Shown one piece after another: positions 11,656 to 22,791 of a stretch of DNA of 64,000 nt. The DNA is from Rehmannia glutinosa (Eukaryota; Streptophyta; Magnoliopsida; Lamiales; Orobanchaceae). Numbering within the stretch: the stretch's first letter is position 1; every line of letters starts with the position of its first letter. The position numbers and the translations under genes are program-made. The stretch lies in the NCBI GenBank assembly GCA_016081115.2, contig CM071928.1, forward strand, positions 58,721,950 to 58,785,949, read 5' to 3'. The notes beneath the pieces were generated by a model, which worked only from the letters and a program-made list of their open reading frames with translations, had not been told where the DNA came from and searched no databases.

Positions 11656-12165
11656 TTGCTATAGTCATATACATAGCGCTTCTTAGTACTCTAGGTAGGT
11701 CATCATATATCATAGGTTCAAATACTGTCCAATTAGTGGTGTGAACACTAATACTGTCGTACTCATGCAATTAGTAACTTCTATAAGCCATCAATAACAC
11801 AATTAACATACCGTTCCAATCATCTTCCTAACAGTTCGAGTCTCATAATTATTGGCCATCTATGTTCATGTAATTAAAGCCCATATGGTTTTATCATGAA
11901 ATTTTCTTTGATATAAAACAAAGTAAACATGAAGACATATATCGCATGATAACAATAAAACGTGATTTCTCATAGCACTTGACATTAGCATAAAACTCAT
12001 AAATCATAACTTGACATGGTCATTGATAAAAAAAAATATGCATACCTTGGAGTCGACGTGGTACGGCGGAGATGGATGTTCATAGACATTTTGAAATATA
12101 ATTTTTTTTAAGAAATAATATTCCCTCACTTTTATTTTTTTTCAAGTCTACAGAAACGTAGACCT

Positions 12166-12177
12166 TCTCTGATACCA
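12166..12177 (-). promoter_or_regulatory. primer-binding site, array unit 2
   Basis: Minus strand TGGTATCAGAGA, one mismatch from the initiator tRNA-Met complement, two bases after LTR C. The leader from here to the gag start (about 510 bp) shows no other feature. Confidence 0.8.
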
Positions 12178-12179
12178 CT

Positions 12180-13035
12180 TGTAACACCCCGAATTTTATA
12201 AAAAGGGAAACCATGAATAAATATTTCGCTAAATAAAAAGAGTTATAAATATCTCACAATTAAACAAAAGGACGACTAAATTTTTACTTCACTGAGAAAT
12301 AAATAACTCGTACTATTGAAAACATTGACTATAATCCATGTGCGCAAAGGAAAATAAAAAAAATATAAATATTGTCTGAAAACTCTCAATAATTGTAAAA
12401 ATTCAAAAGAAAACTTTGCATGACTACGATCACATCCATCCACTACATGCCACGCCGGACTCCTACCCTGAAAATTTGTTAATGAAAGGGGTGAGCAATC
12501 AACAACTCAGTGGGGACGCAATGTCTAAATTAAATACACAAGCATAATCATCATTGCATACACACCTATGGTTTTCATGGTTTGATCAAACAAGCTCGGA
12601 GGCTAACTGTGGGTGTACAATAAAGTATGTTTCATGTTTGTACAATTAAGTACCTTCGTGATGTACAATTAAGTACCTTCGTGTCATGTCATGTTTAACG
12701 TGGCCATACATATAACAATCATAACAAGGCATTTAAAGTAGACAATAAACAGTAAACCCCACCTTACAAATGCAGTTCGCGAACTTGAAAAAAATATTGA
12801 ATTGCTTGAGCTTGAAAATCCTAGACCTCGAAAGTATCGTTTCCTACATATAAAAATAAACTTAACTTAATACATGGCTTTGGCAAAACTATGAATTAAA
12901 TAATTGAGGTGAAAAGGATAAGAGATGAAATAAAAATTGAAAGATGAATGTGCTGAATTGGAATTTGTGATAAAGACTCAAGTAATTGGGTCGTATAGTG
13001 GGCTTTAGGATTTTGAGGGGCATATTTGTAATTTT
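12180..13035 (-). repeat. chromovirus-derivative LTR C, truncated
   Basis: It starts TGTAACACC like LTRs A and B and follows them to CATATTTGTAATTTT near 13035, where it changes to copia LTR sequence. About 920 bp of this LTR and about 350 bp of the flanking copia LTR are missing at the junction, so one deletion took both. Confidence 0.88.
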
Positions 13036-13749
13036 GAGGATTTCTTTGTAAGCTTGAGAGATATTTTGCAGATTATTGCTTGAATTCTTGTATGCTTGAT
13101 AGTCTGTGAAGTTCATAACCTTCTCTAAAATGACTCCTCAGCCTTTTATAGTGCACGTTTGAAAATATGTCCATTGAAGAGATAAACACATTTTTCAAAC
13201 AACACTTTGTAGGTTGTTGGCTTGTCTTGTCTTGCAGCATTAATGGAGACCGTACCTTGAATTTAATGCGCTCTACAGCCTTTCCTTAGCCTCTGCAGAA
13301 TTTCAAGTACATCCCATTGGTTCCTTGCCTTTTGCACTCTTTCAGCAAAACAACTTTATTACTGGCAGCCTGACATATGCCTATTTCCAGCAAAACTTTG
13401 ACTTGTCTTGACAACGGATCTCTTTCAGCTTTCTCGAGTCCTGTTTGCTGCATACCCCTTTGACATTCGATTCCAATCATTTTAGAACGACTTTGCTGTC
13501 AGTGAGCTGACTGAGATAACTTTTCTGTCACTTGACTGAGTCTTCACTTCACTGCACACAACTGACATACAGCTGGGTATTCTCTTCAATCTTCAGTCGA
13601 GTCTTGTAACCTTCAACTTGGCTGTCTTCAACTCATCTCATATAGCTCTATCTATTACAAGTAGAATTACATTTGAAATGGGGTGCTAACTTCCTAATCT
13701 AGGTTTTTTACATGGTATCATCAAAATCTATATATAAATTTTCCTAACA
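13036..13749 (-). repeat. copia copy 1 LTR, 5' segment
   Basis: On minus the LTR starts at 13749 with TGTTAGGAAAATTTA and matches the inverted sequence of 18080-18785 closely, including TTGATGATACCATG and a TATAAAAGG-type box (complement at about 13143-13151). It continues at 5061 on the other side of the nested array. Sequence from 13750 upward is flanking DNA. Confidence 0.88.
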
Positions 13750-14945
13750 CCATGTCATGAGGTGTAAGCTTGATGACGCTACTTTAGTATGTATCCAATG
13801 GGTGTGTGATTCGGTCTGTCGGAGCATGTCTAGGAAAGTTGTCAAAACCAAGCTAATTGGCATGTGGGGCCGATGAAAAATTAAGTTGGTAACGCACTTA
13901 TGTTCTGTGATTCATAGCCTGGGCGACTATGTCGAAATGTGTTTGACTAGTCATGAATATAGAAATACATTTGAGTGAGTCGAACATGCTCTATTTATTT
14001 TATTAAGGGATCTAGAGATGCTTGACTGGGTGCGACCACTTGGTTTGGGGTACATAGCGAGTTATTGAGCTGTAGAGTTATGTTAGTTTGGTGATGATTT
14101 AATATAACTCTCCTCACCTATACTTTCTTGCTTGGTCGCACGCCTTATTCCTGTGTGAAAGAAGAGACGTGAGATGGGAATTATGTGGATGTGATTCGAA
14201 TGAGTCGAGTCAAACATGTATGAGTGGGAGATATTGGGTGCAATTAGGTTACATCCATATTTGAGATAATAGGAGCCTATTTAGATGAGGTTTATCTTGA
14301 AACCTTTCCTACTTGGACTCTAATTGGTGTATGAGATTGAGATATATATTGATATGTCTCCATGCAATATCAGTACAATTGAAAATATCATCTCCCATAA
14401 AAAATGAATAATCTCTCTCCTAAAGTTTCTCTCTACGGTTTTCTTCTTGGAGCATCACCAAAGTTCTCCAAGGGTTTAAGGTGTGCACATCAAAGTAGAA
14501 GAGTTATATACACCAACAAGAAAGACAATTTGTGATCTTGTCCGTGGTTAGTTCATGGTTCAACCAATCTACGGGGTTCGTTCGTTGCTCATGATTCAAT
14601 CAAGAGGAGGCTTGTAAATGGCTTAATCATAGATCAAAATGAGGCTTGTAGATGGGCTTAACCCTGACTATGTGGATCGTCAGTTCCGCTGCAAATATGT
14701 ATACTCGATCCACCTTATATGTGCAAATATGTGATTTACATTTCGACCCATTTTTGCTAACAACACAAATATGTAAACTATTCCAATATTTCCTACCTAT
14801 GCAAGAGAATAAACTTTTTAGAATTGCAAAAACTAAAATAATAGTATCTCACGGGTCTAAATTCGTGATACGTATCCATGCGAAGAACCTCATTGCATTT
14901 TTGTAATATTTTGGGTCCGGTGGTATTTTTGTAATATTAGGCGGT

Positions 14946-14946
<1 letters not shown>
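13750..14946. other. unclassified sequence, possibly an old LTR remnant
   Basis: No coding match. The part from about 14400 to 14600 (TCTCTCCTAAAGTTTCTCTC, a TTCTTGGAG block, a CCAACAAG block) resembles the transcribed part of a copia LTR, but I cannot define ends, a primer site or a partner copy. A duplicated phrase GAGG(A/C)TTGTA(A/G)ATGG occurs near 14605 and 14643. Confidence 0.3.

Positions 14947-14947
<1 letters not shown>

Positions 14948-14981
<34 letters not shown>
14948..14981. repeat. (AT)n microsatellite
   Basis: A run of about 17 AT units immediately before the inverted-repeat element; a shorter AT run lies at its other end (about 16028-16040), suggesting insertion into a TA-rich site. 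Confidence 0.95.
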
Positions 14982-14984
<3 letters not shown>

Positions 14985-16040
14985 GAAAGGTTATATGAGA
15001 CCAATGTCTTAGGTAAGTACGTAAGACCAAATCTGGACCACAAATCAACAAATTTCATTGACTAATAATAAATATGCTTAAAATATATAAAAATACCTAA
15101 TTAAATTGATAAAGGGGATATATTAGTCCAAACCAATCAATCATATCCCATGAAATTAGGGAAGTAACACACAACATCATAGATGTTATCTTACCATTTA
15201 AAACCATAACAAAACTACGTAATATTTTGTAAGCAACAAATATTCAATGTCTAAGCAACATATTTGTCATCAATAAGCAACACGGTTGTCATACAAAAGC
15301 AACAAAAATACATATATACAAGATATATGACCTATTTAAATCAACAGACTTGCACCAATCTTAGCAATATTGTCTACTTAAATAAGCAAAATAATTGTCT
15401 TCAATAAGCAACACAATCCACATAAAAAAGCAGCATACTTACTTAGCAACATTGTCTGCCTAAAAAAACAACATATTTGTCTCTGATAAGAACATAATTG
15501 ACATAAATAAGCAACAAAATTACATATATATAAAAAGACAAATCGAAGGGAATAGTTTGTGGTTGCAACATTGTCTGCCTAAATAAGCAACATATTTGTC
15601 CTCAACAAGTAACATATTACGCACAACGGAATGCGCCAATATTAGTTGCAAGTTTGACTGTATGAAAGCAAAGAGAGAATTTCAGAGATATGGTTTCAAA
15701 TATATCCAAAAAAAACAACATATTTGTCTTCAATAAGCAACATATTTGTCTTCAACAAGCAACATATTTCTCACAGCGGATAAGGTTAGAGATACGGTTT
15801 CAAACAAATCCCAAAAAAATCCGTAATGTGAACGGGCGCTACCAAAGATAACTCCCGTTTTTTACTGATATTCAAACAAAATTACCTACTTATCCTTAAT
15901 AACCATTAATTAAATATAAATTAAAATAAAAATCAATTAAATCTGTATTGTTAAAAAGAAGAGGTCAACGCTCCAAATTTGGTCTCACGTACTTATTTAA
16001 ATTATATGGACTCACTAGATTCAAATCCTATATATATATG
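14982..16040. mobile_element. inverted-terminal-repeat element with AAGCAACA repeats
   Basis: The left arm (AGGTAAGTACGTAAGACC, then AAATCTGGA) is mirrored by the right arm, whose complement reads AAATAAGTACGTGAGACC, then AAATTTGGA. Outside these the arms still pair loosely (TGAGACC/TGAGTCC) out to TA runs on both sides. The roughly 1-kb interior is non-coding. It holds about ten irregular copies of AAGCAACATATTTGTC and CAATAAGCAACA between 15220 and 15780. The terminal structure fits a MITE or Mutator-like non-autonomous DNA transposon; the superfamily is unresolved because the target duplication is hidden in AT repeats. Confidence 0.65.
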
Positions 16041-16337
16041 GAGAGAGAGAGGTAAAAGCACCCAATAGGGTGAGGGATCCCCAACCTTTTAAATTGCATC
16101 AGAATGTTTGTGAACATGTTACAAAATTTACAGTCTATGTTATACAAACAAAATGAATTTACAAATAAGAAACTATCTAGGGCAACTCCACACTTGTGCC
16201 ACATTAGCAAGGAAGGTGTGGTGCCTACTCCACATTTTCATATATCTAAACACAACTTTAGGTTTTGGAAATAAACTGAGAAGTGCTGAACAATAGAGGG
16301 GCATGTCCGATTTTATTCTGGCTAAATAAGAAATAGA

Positions 16338-18079
16338 CACTACAAGAAAAATGTTGAACAACAACACTCAAAAGACAATGGAGTTTAGCTAAATCGTTGT
16401 CCTTGTAAGTATTCACAATGTATTTTCGTTACACCGTTGTCTATGAGCAGATTTTTTGTTAAAGACAACAGTTCACTCGAGCCTAAGACAATAATTTCTT
16501 GAAGCGTTGTGTATTAACGATCTTTTTATTTTTAGACGACATGTTTCTCGGGTCTTCGACAATGTTTTTATAATCCGTTGTCGATTAGCGCCTTATTTTT
16601 TTCAAAAGACAACATTTATTCGTCCTTACGCTAACGGTTGGTTACATCGTTGTAATTAGCGTCATTTTTTTCAAAAAAAAAAACAAAAAATTATAAAGTC
16701 TTGATTTATTTTATTGGTATAACTAACACCTTTAGTTAATTTATCAATTCAATTTTAGAAACTTTAGCACAATTCTAAAAGTGCGGAGAGTTCAAATTTT
16801 ACCAATTTTTTATTTCATGGTATAACATTATAACTATCAATTTTAGTTAACTTATCAATTTTATTTTAGCGACATTAGCATAATTCTAAAAGTGCAAGCA
16901 ACTTAAATCTAAAAATATAACTAGCAACTAAACATATATCTAAAAATATAACTAGCAGCTTTATAGGTTAAACCTTGTAGTTTAACAACTTAAACAAAAA
17001 TCTAAAAACATAACTAGCAACTTTATAGGTTAAACATTTTAATTTAACAACTTAACGGTAAATATAAAAGTTGTAAAAGATAGACTGTCAATAAAAAATT
17101 GTAAAAGAGATCTTAAAAACAGAAAACGTAAAACAGAGAAGAGTACTCGGCCGCTGCACCTCCTCACGCAGCTCCACCGCCCTTTATCGCAGCTCCACCG
17201 TCACTCGCCATAGCCTCAACAACTCGGCTGCTGCATCACCTCGGATATAGGAGTGATTTGTTGGTGAGTTTTTCCCATCCACTAAAATTCCCAATCTTTT
17301 AAAACCCTAATTTCTGAAATTTGATTTTAATGCCCAATTTTTCTTCAATAGCCCTAATTTTATTTTTTCGTTTTTTCAAGAGCTGTTGGAGGTTTCTCTG
17401 GAATGCGAAGTGCTTTTTGTGGTTCCTTCAATCCACTGTCCTAATATAAGGTTCGTTTTTTTTCACCCATATTTCCAAAAATCTCTATTCAGCTCGTGCA
17501 GGAGATGATTGTTAAACTTAGGACATGGCACTTCTTTCTTTTCAATTTTACTTTAGTTATATGTCATCTTTAGTCTAGGATATACAGGTTTTTGGTTTTT
17601 GGTTTGTTTTTGTGGTTTTTAGGTAGGTGTAATTCTATTATGTGTACAAAAATAGTTTAATATTCAATGTTATCAAATGTTCATAATTTTATATTTATCA
17701 TGTTATTTGATACTATATATCTGATTTGGTTTTGAGCAACTGTACTTAATTATTGACTATTGCCCTAAAAAAAATAGTTGAATGATGGTTGAGGAATGAC
17801 ATTTAATTGTTTTTAATTCCATGGAAGTGTATTTGTTTTGATCGGTGGATAGCTTCTTTTTTTTTTTTTAAACTTAAGATACCAAGTTGAAGGTTTCTGA
17901 CAAATCCATTATGCATTCTTATATAAGCCATACCCATTGTAGTATGTGAAAAGCATGTCTGTCAGTATGATTAGAAAAATTGGAGCTTCACTTACTTCCA
18001 AGAGACATCATTTATGCAAAACTTTTAACTATCTTTTTAAGTTTGACATCAGGAAGATGGATGAAGGATAAAATTGCAT
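16338..18079 (+). mobile_element. CACTA transposon, 5' portion
   Basis: It starts with the perfect plant CACTA terminus CACTACAAGAAAA at 16338-16350, preceded by AGA. Subterminal repeats of the pattern CCGTTGTC...AAAGACAAC...CCTAAGACAAT continue to about 16680. After an AT-rich stretch (16680-17130), a GC-rich leader-exon-like block at 17140-17240 (CTCACGCAGCTCCACCGCC) is followed by a possible donor GGTGAGT at 17260 and intron-like sequence. No transposase ORF follows before copia copy 2 begins at 18080. The transposase start at 33449 could be its continuation beyond the nested elements, but this is not proven. Confidence 0.8.
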
Positions 18080-19399
18080 TATTAGGAAAATTTATGTTTA
18101 GATTTTGATGATACCATGTAAAACTTAGAATAGGAAGTTGGCACCCCATTTTCTATGTAATTCAAATAGTAATAGATAGAAATATAAGTGAGTTGGAGTC
18201 GGCTAAGTTGAAGATTACAAGAGTCGACTGACAATCGAATAGAAGACCCAGCTGTGTAAAGCCAAGTGAAGGATCAGTCAAATGACAAAAATGTTGTCTC
18301 AGTCAGCCGACTGACAGCTAAGTCATTCCAAAATGATTGGAATCGCATGTTAAAGGGGTATGCAACAGAAAAGACTTGAAGAAAGCTAAAAGAGATCCGT
18401 TGTCAACACAAGTCAAGGTTTTCTTTTGAAAATAGACTGTGTCAAGTCGCCAGCCAAATGGAAGAAGCTATTTCTTTGAAAGAGTGCAAAAAGCAAGGAA
18501 CCAATGAGATGTACCTGAATACCTACAGAGATTAAGGAAAGGCTGCAGAGCATTGAATTCATGGTACGACCCTCATTAATGCTGCAAGGACAAGACATGC
18601 CAAAAACTACGAGTGAGATTTGAAATATATGTCTCTCACTTCAACGGACATATTTTCGAATACACTATAAAAGGTAGAGAAAGCAAGTGAGAGAAGGTTA
18701 CCAATTACGAATTTGATAAGACTATCAAGCATTCAAGCAAGCAAAAACCTGCAAATACTCTCAAGCTTTCAAAGACATCCTCAAGCCTAAATTTTAAGGA
18801 ACTCAATCCAACACATTCAGTGAAGGAAATATTACTTCATCAGTTGAAGAGGAAATTTGATTGTAGAACAAAAGGGATCTATTCTCCAAGGTTGAAGGAG
18901 AAGTAGTAAGGTTCAAGTTCGAACCAGAAGCTTTGGGCTCGTTGGAAGGCTGTGTGATCAATTCCAAGAGTTCGAAGAAGCTGAAGTAGCAAGACAACTG
19001 TTTTGTGAAGAAGCTGAGTCCCAGGGCAGCTGGCTAAGTGATCAAGGCTGACTCGGATTGTTGACTATTTTGTAACTAAGATCTTGTTACTCAGTGGATT
19101 TTTCTAGAAGTTGGAGAAAAGTGGATTAAAGGAATTACCCCATCCTCGAACATCTATAAAAACTGCTTGTGTCTTATTTACTAACATCACTTTAATTTCT
19201 TGCATATCTGTTATATCTGCTGATAAGTTATAATTTCTAAAATCAACTGATAATAACTATTGCTCATACAAGTGTTGTAAAACAAGTTTAAAACAACAAG
19301 GGTGAAATGTCTTCCGCTGAACAAAAATCAAATCAACTGTCATTTTAAGTGTTAGGCGATACCAACTAAGTTATACTATCAACAAATCTATCGAGTCGT
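18080..19399 (+). repeat. copia copy 2 LTR, 5' segment
   Basis: The LTR starts near 18080 (TATTAGGAAAATTTA, a decayed TGTTAGG) and matches copia copy 1 in reverse. It has the GATGATACCATG word, a CTATAAAAGG box at 18665-18674 and the ACCCCATCCTCGAAC block. At 19399 it is interrupted by the Athila-type array and resumes at 28024. Without the insert the LTR is about 1.44 kb. Confidence 0.88.
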
Positions 19400-21203
19400 T
19401 GATGGCTCAAATGCTACTCCTTTAAAACCGTAGGCAAGTGCACCTATCGTTTTATAGTAAAGCTAAGCGAGTATCGAGTGTCATTCCCACGAGGACTATG
19501 ATTACTAGTAATTACCGTCTTTTTATTATCTAGCCTACAAATTCGTCAAATAGTTTGTTGCAAAATAAGAATAAAACAAAAGCAAATAAAAGTGGAAGAG
19601 GCAACTAAGAACACGAAAGATATCGATACACTCGGATTGGAAGATGTTGGATATAAATGTGCTTGAATGTGAATCCCTCTAGAACGTCTTTGTGATTTTA
19701 CCAAAATAAATACAACCATAACCCTTAAGTTTTAACCATCCCTTAACATATTTTCATGCTTCATGGACCGTAGGCATTCCTAAATTAAGTTAAACCCTTT
19801 CTCAAGGCGAAAAACTCCTAACCTCAAGTTGATTAACTGAAATCTCTTTCTAGTTAAAACCCCAAGATTGCATTAACGATTTGTGAATTCCCATATTAGG
19901 TTTGACCCTAATCCGGAAGATTTATGTCGTCTATATCTAGGATTGCATGCAACTCCTTTCACTTATATTGGTTCTATTTCACCATGAATCTCTCGATTTC
20001 CGGTGAAAAATAAACTTCAAATCAATATTGCGCATATACCAATTCGAATAAACAAGCATAACATAAGTGACTCGCATAAAAACATAAGAAAATATATTAA
20101 AACATTCAAACCAATGATCACAAATAAGTTCTAGGGTTCATCACATTCAAACACTAGCGATTTAACTCATGATGGATTTGAGAATGAAAACAACAATTAA
20201 ACAAGAAGTTTCTTTCGAAATCAACATGAATACTTGAAGTTAAAACTTCCAAAACCAACATAAGACTCCCCTGTTGGAAGTATGATGATGAAGTGGTGGA
20301 GTTCATCTTCTTCTCCGAGCGATCTTCAATCCTTGTGCCTTAGCGCCTCTCATGGTGATCCAAGCCTTCTAACTCTCTTCCTTACTACAATATGTGTTTC
20401 TCCTCTCCAAAATATGAACTTTCATTCCTAAAATCTGATTTCCATGTATATCAATGAATGAATCTTACATGAATGATTTTCCAACTCAAACTCTTGGCTT
20501 TTATAAGCACCATCTTGTGAAATACCATATTAACAAATGCCCCAATTCCATGCTTGTTAGTTGAATCATTGTGTGCACATTCATGGTTGAGTTGGTTGAA
20601 TCATTGTATACACATGATGATTGAGGGAATATGGGGACATGTTGCGCAAAATTGGGTGTTAAAGGTGTATAAAAGTGGTCAAAAGGCTTGGTAGGTGAGT
20701 TTTCTATAATTTTCACATGGAAAAGTTGCAAAAAGAAGTCCGGACACGCCCGTGTCGAGGCGGACGGCCAGGCCGTCTTTGCACAAATTTTTCTCGAAAA
20801 TTGCCCGACACGGCGTGTCGTGTGACACGCCAAGCCGTGTTGTGCGACACTGGCGTGTTCGGCTTTGTTTTGTGCGGTTTTTCCTCCTCTTTTGATCCCC
20901 TTCAACATGGCCGTGTTGCCCGACACCTCCTGCCCGTGTTGGACCAAAAAGGCCCGAAATGACGCGCGTTTGGCTTGGAATTTCGAGCGTTTTGCATCCT
21001 TAAACTCCCGGTATGTTTTGACATGAATCCATGGTCCGAAATTCACCAAAATTAGCCCCGAATGGTCAACCTACACCAATAAAAGCACCCCACAAAAGAT
21101 AGTATAAACAATGTACAATCAAAAACTAATGAAACTAACAACAAAAATAACTCAATTTCTACTCAAATACACACATAAAACATGCATAAAAATACACTTA
21201 TCA
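19400..21203 (-). repeat. Athila-derivative LTR 1
   Basis: An 1804-bp LTR, plus-strand ends TGATGGCTC and CACTTATCA. A GC-rich cluster of CACGG/CCGTG palindromes lies at about 20740-20945 within otherwise AT-rich DNA. Long open frames through that cluster exist on both strands but change between the three LTR copies and are not genes. Confidence 0.92.
20735..20950. repeat. GC-rich CACGG/CCGTG palindrome cluster in LTR 1
   Basis: About 200 bp packed with imperfect copies of GACACGGCCGTGTC-like words (CGCCCGTGTCG, CACGGCGTGTCGTG, GCCGTGTTGTGCG). The homologous clusters in LTR 2 (24125-24370) and LTR 3 (27540-27770) contain more complete words such as ACACGGCCGTGTTG. Copies differ in the number and order of units, unlike the rest of the LTR. 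Confidence 0.85.
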
Positions 21204-22791
21204 AACCACCTCAACTTTGAACTTTGCTTGTCCTCAAGCAAAACATAAAACAAAATGAGGGATTCAATACATCACAACACACAATGAATATATTTTTCTC
21301 AACACTTTGAATATAAGTAGTCAAATTCGTAGCCTTCTCAACACAAATTAGCCATTAAATAAAAACATAATTTTGCAAAGCGATCGATACAAGAAAGACC
21401 GTAATATCGGCGAGGCATTATCCGGACTTGAAATCATCACTCCACAAATCTTCGATAGTTATGAATAACTTCAATTCGAATAACACCATGAAAATATAAG
21501 AATTCATAGATCATTGTAGTTAGCCTACTAGTCATATAACCAAGCTTCTTGAACTTTATTGGAATGAGAAGTCAAGGAGTATTCATTCTCCACTTTTTTT
21601 TTTTTTTTTTTTTTTTTTTGGTTTTTTTTTTTTTTTTTTGGGGACCTTTCGAGACGTCTTCCACTAGGTTTATATTTTGAATTTCTGTTCAAACACTCCT
21701 AGGGTGGTTTCCCATACTCATATTCGTGTCGCCGTTTTACGTAAAAGACAAACATGGGGCTCATGAATGCTCCTAGTTACTAAGCAACAACAAATAGAGG
21801 AGTATAACCTCGATTGGTCCGTTTTTTTTTTTTTTTTTTTTTTTTTTACAAGCTTGGTTTAACAACTAGTTAACCACTACTAAATCATGAGTTCTCGGAC
21901 TTTCATAGCGCTAAGAATCGTCACATATGTCTTAACAAATCAAGTATCGTAGTGTTAGAAGTCTCGTCTAAATTCAACCCACATCCATGTCAATCTATTC
22001 AAGACAATCAATTGCTTTGCATTTAAAAAATACAAATTATAAAGCTAATTTATGCGTAATTGGGCCAAGTTATTGACTAACAAATATTCAATTTGTTTCC
22101 TTGAAAAATCATATCTTCCATAAAAAAAAAATTCAAAATAAATAGCAAACACACAAGCATTCCAAAGAAAAATTCTAACAAGCATGCAATCTCATCCACC
22201 TCCAACTTAAAGATTCACATTGTCCTCATTGTGAAAGAAAGAGATGAACATACAAACAAAAACACACAAAAACAACAAACTAAAAAGAAAAGAAAAAAAA
22301 AAAAAAGAAACGACCTTCTCATGAGAGTGAAATCGATTTGGAGAGATCATTGGGTTGTTCAATCTTGGGTCTTCACGGGCATATGCATACCTAATAAGAA
22401 TTTGCAACAAAAACTCGAATACCATGAAAGCTCAAATTTTCTTAAGTAAGATAGAGGTGACACCAACACCCACCAAAATATCCAATTATTGACTCTTGAC
22501 TCCCTAACAACTTATGACTCAATAAAAAAATAGAAAACAATGAACTATCGGGTTGCCTCCCGATCGCGCTTTCTTTATAGTCGTATAGTTTGGACTACAT
22601 CACCTTATTGTGGAAGTTTGTCGCGCAATTGGTCACAATATTACCAAGTAAAGTTCCCGTTCCACAAAATGAGTTTCTCAATGCCCAAATAAGAAGAAAA
22701 AAAAATAGAAAAATAATAATAAAAAAATTTGACTAGATTAATAAAAATAAGGCGTTCCTAATATCACAATCCCGGAAACGCGCGCAAAACT
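21204..22791 (-). other. internal region 1 of the Athila-derivative array (non-coding)
   Basis: It contains a polypurine tract at its lower end, long T runs (21594-21638 and 21823-21847 on plus), an A-rich patch at 22265-22312, a GC hairpin word CGGGTTGCCTCCCG at 22549-22562 and a decayed primer site near 22770-22789. There is no conserved ORF. The long A/T runs are candidates for slippage. Confidence 0.85.

Larger units (their letters stand above)
5062..13035 (-). mobile_element. tandem array of a gag-only chromovirus derivative (LTR-int-LTR-int-LTR)
   Basis: Three copies of one LTR (5062-6832, 8848-10621, 12180-13035) alternate with two internal regions of about 2.0 kb (including a 444-bp hAT insertion) and 1.56 kb. 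All point to the minus strand: each internal region has a primer-binding site next to the higher LTR and a polypurine tract next to the lower one. Each carries only a degraded gag with zinc knuckles; protease, reverse transcriptase and integrase are missing. This is the structure described for non-autonomous TR-GAG elements. The shared middle LTR points to unequal LTR recombination after insertion. The left flank reads GGGTA; the right end is deleted, so no target duplication can be checked. Confidence 0.88.

Noticed and set aside
13705..13720. GGTATCATC as another primer-binding site
   Set aside because: It lies inside the copia LTR (also at 18107) and lacks the rest of the tRNA complement.
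20501..21049. A 182-codon minus-strand open frame in the Athila-derivative LTR
   Set aside because: It runs through the GC palindrome cluster; the homologous positions in LTRs 2 and 3 are in other frames with different residues, so it is not a gene.
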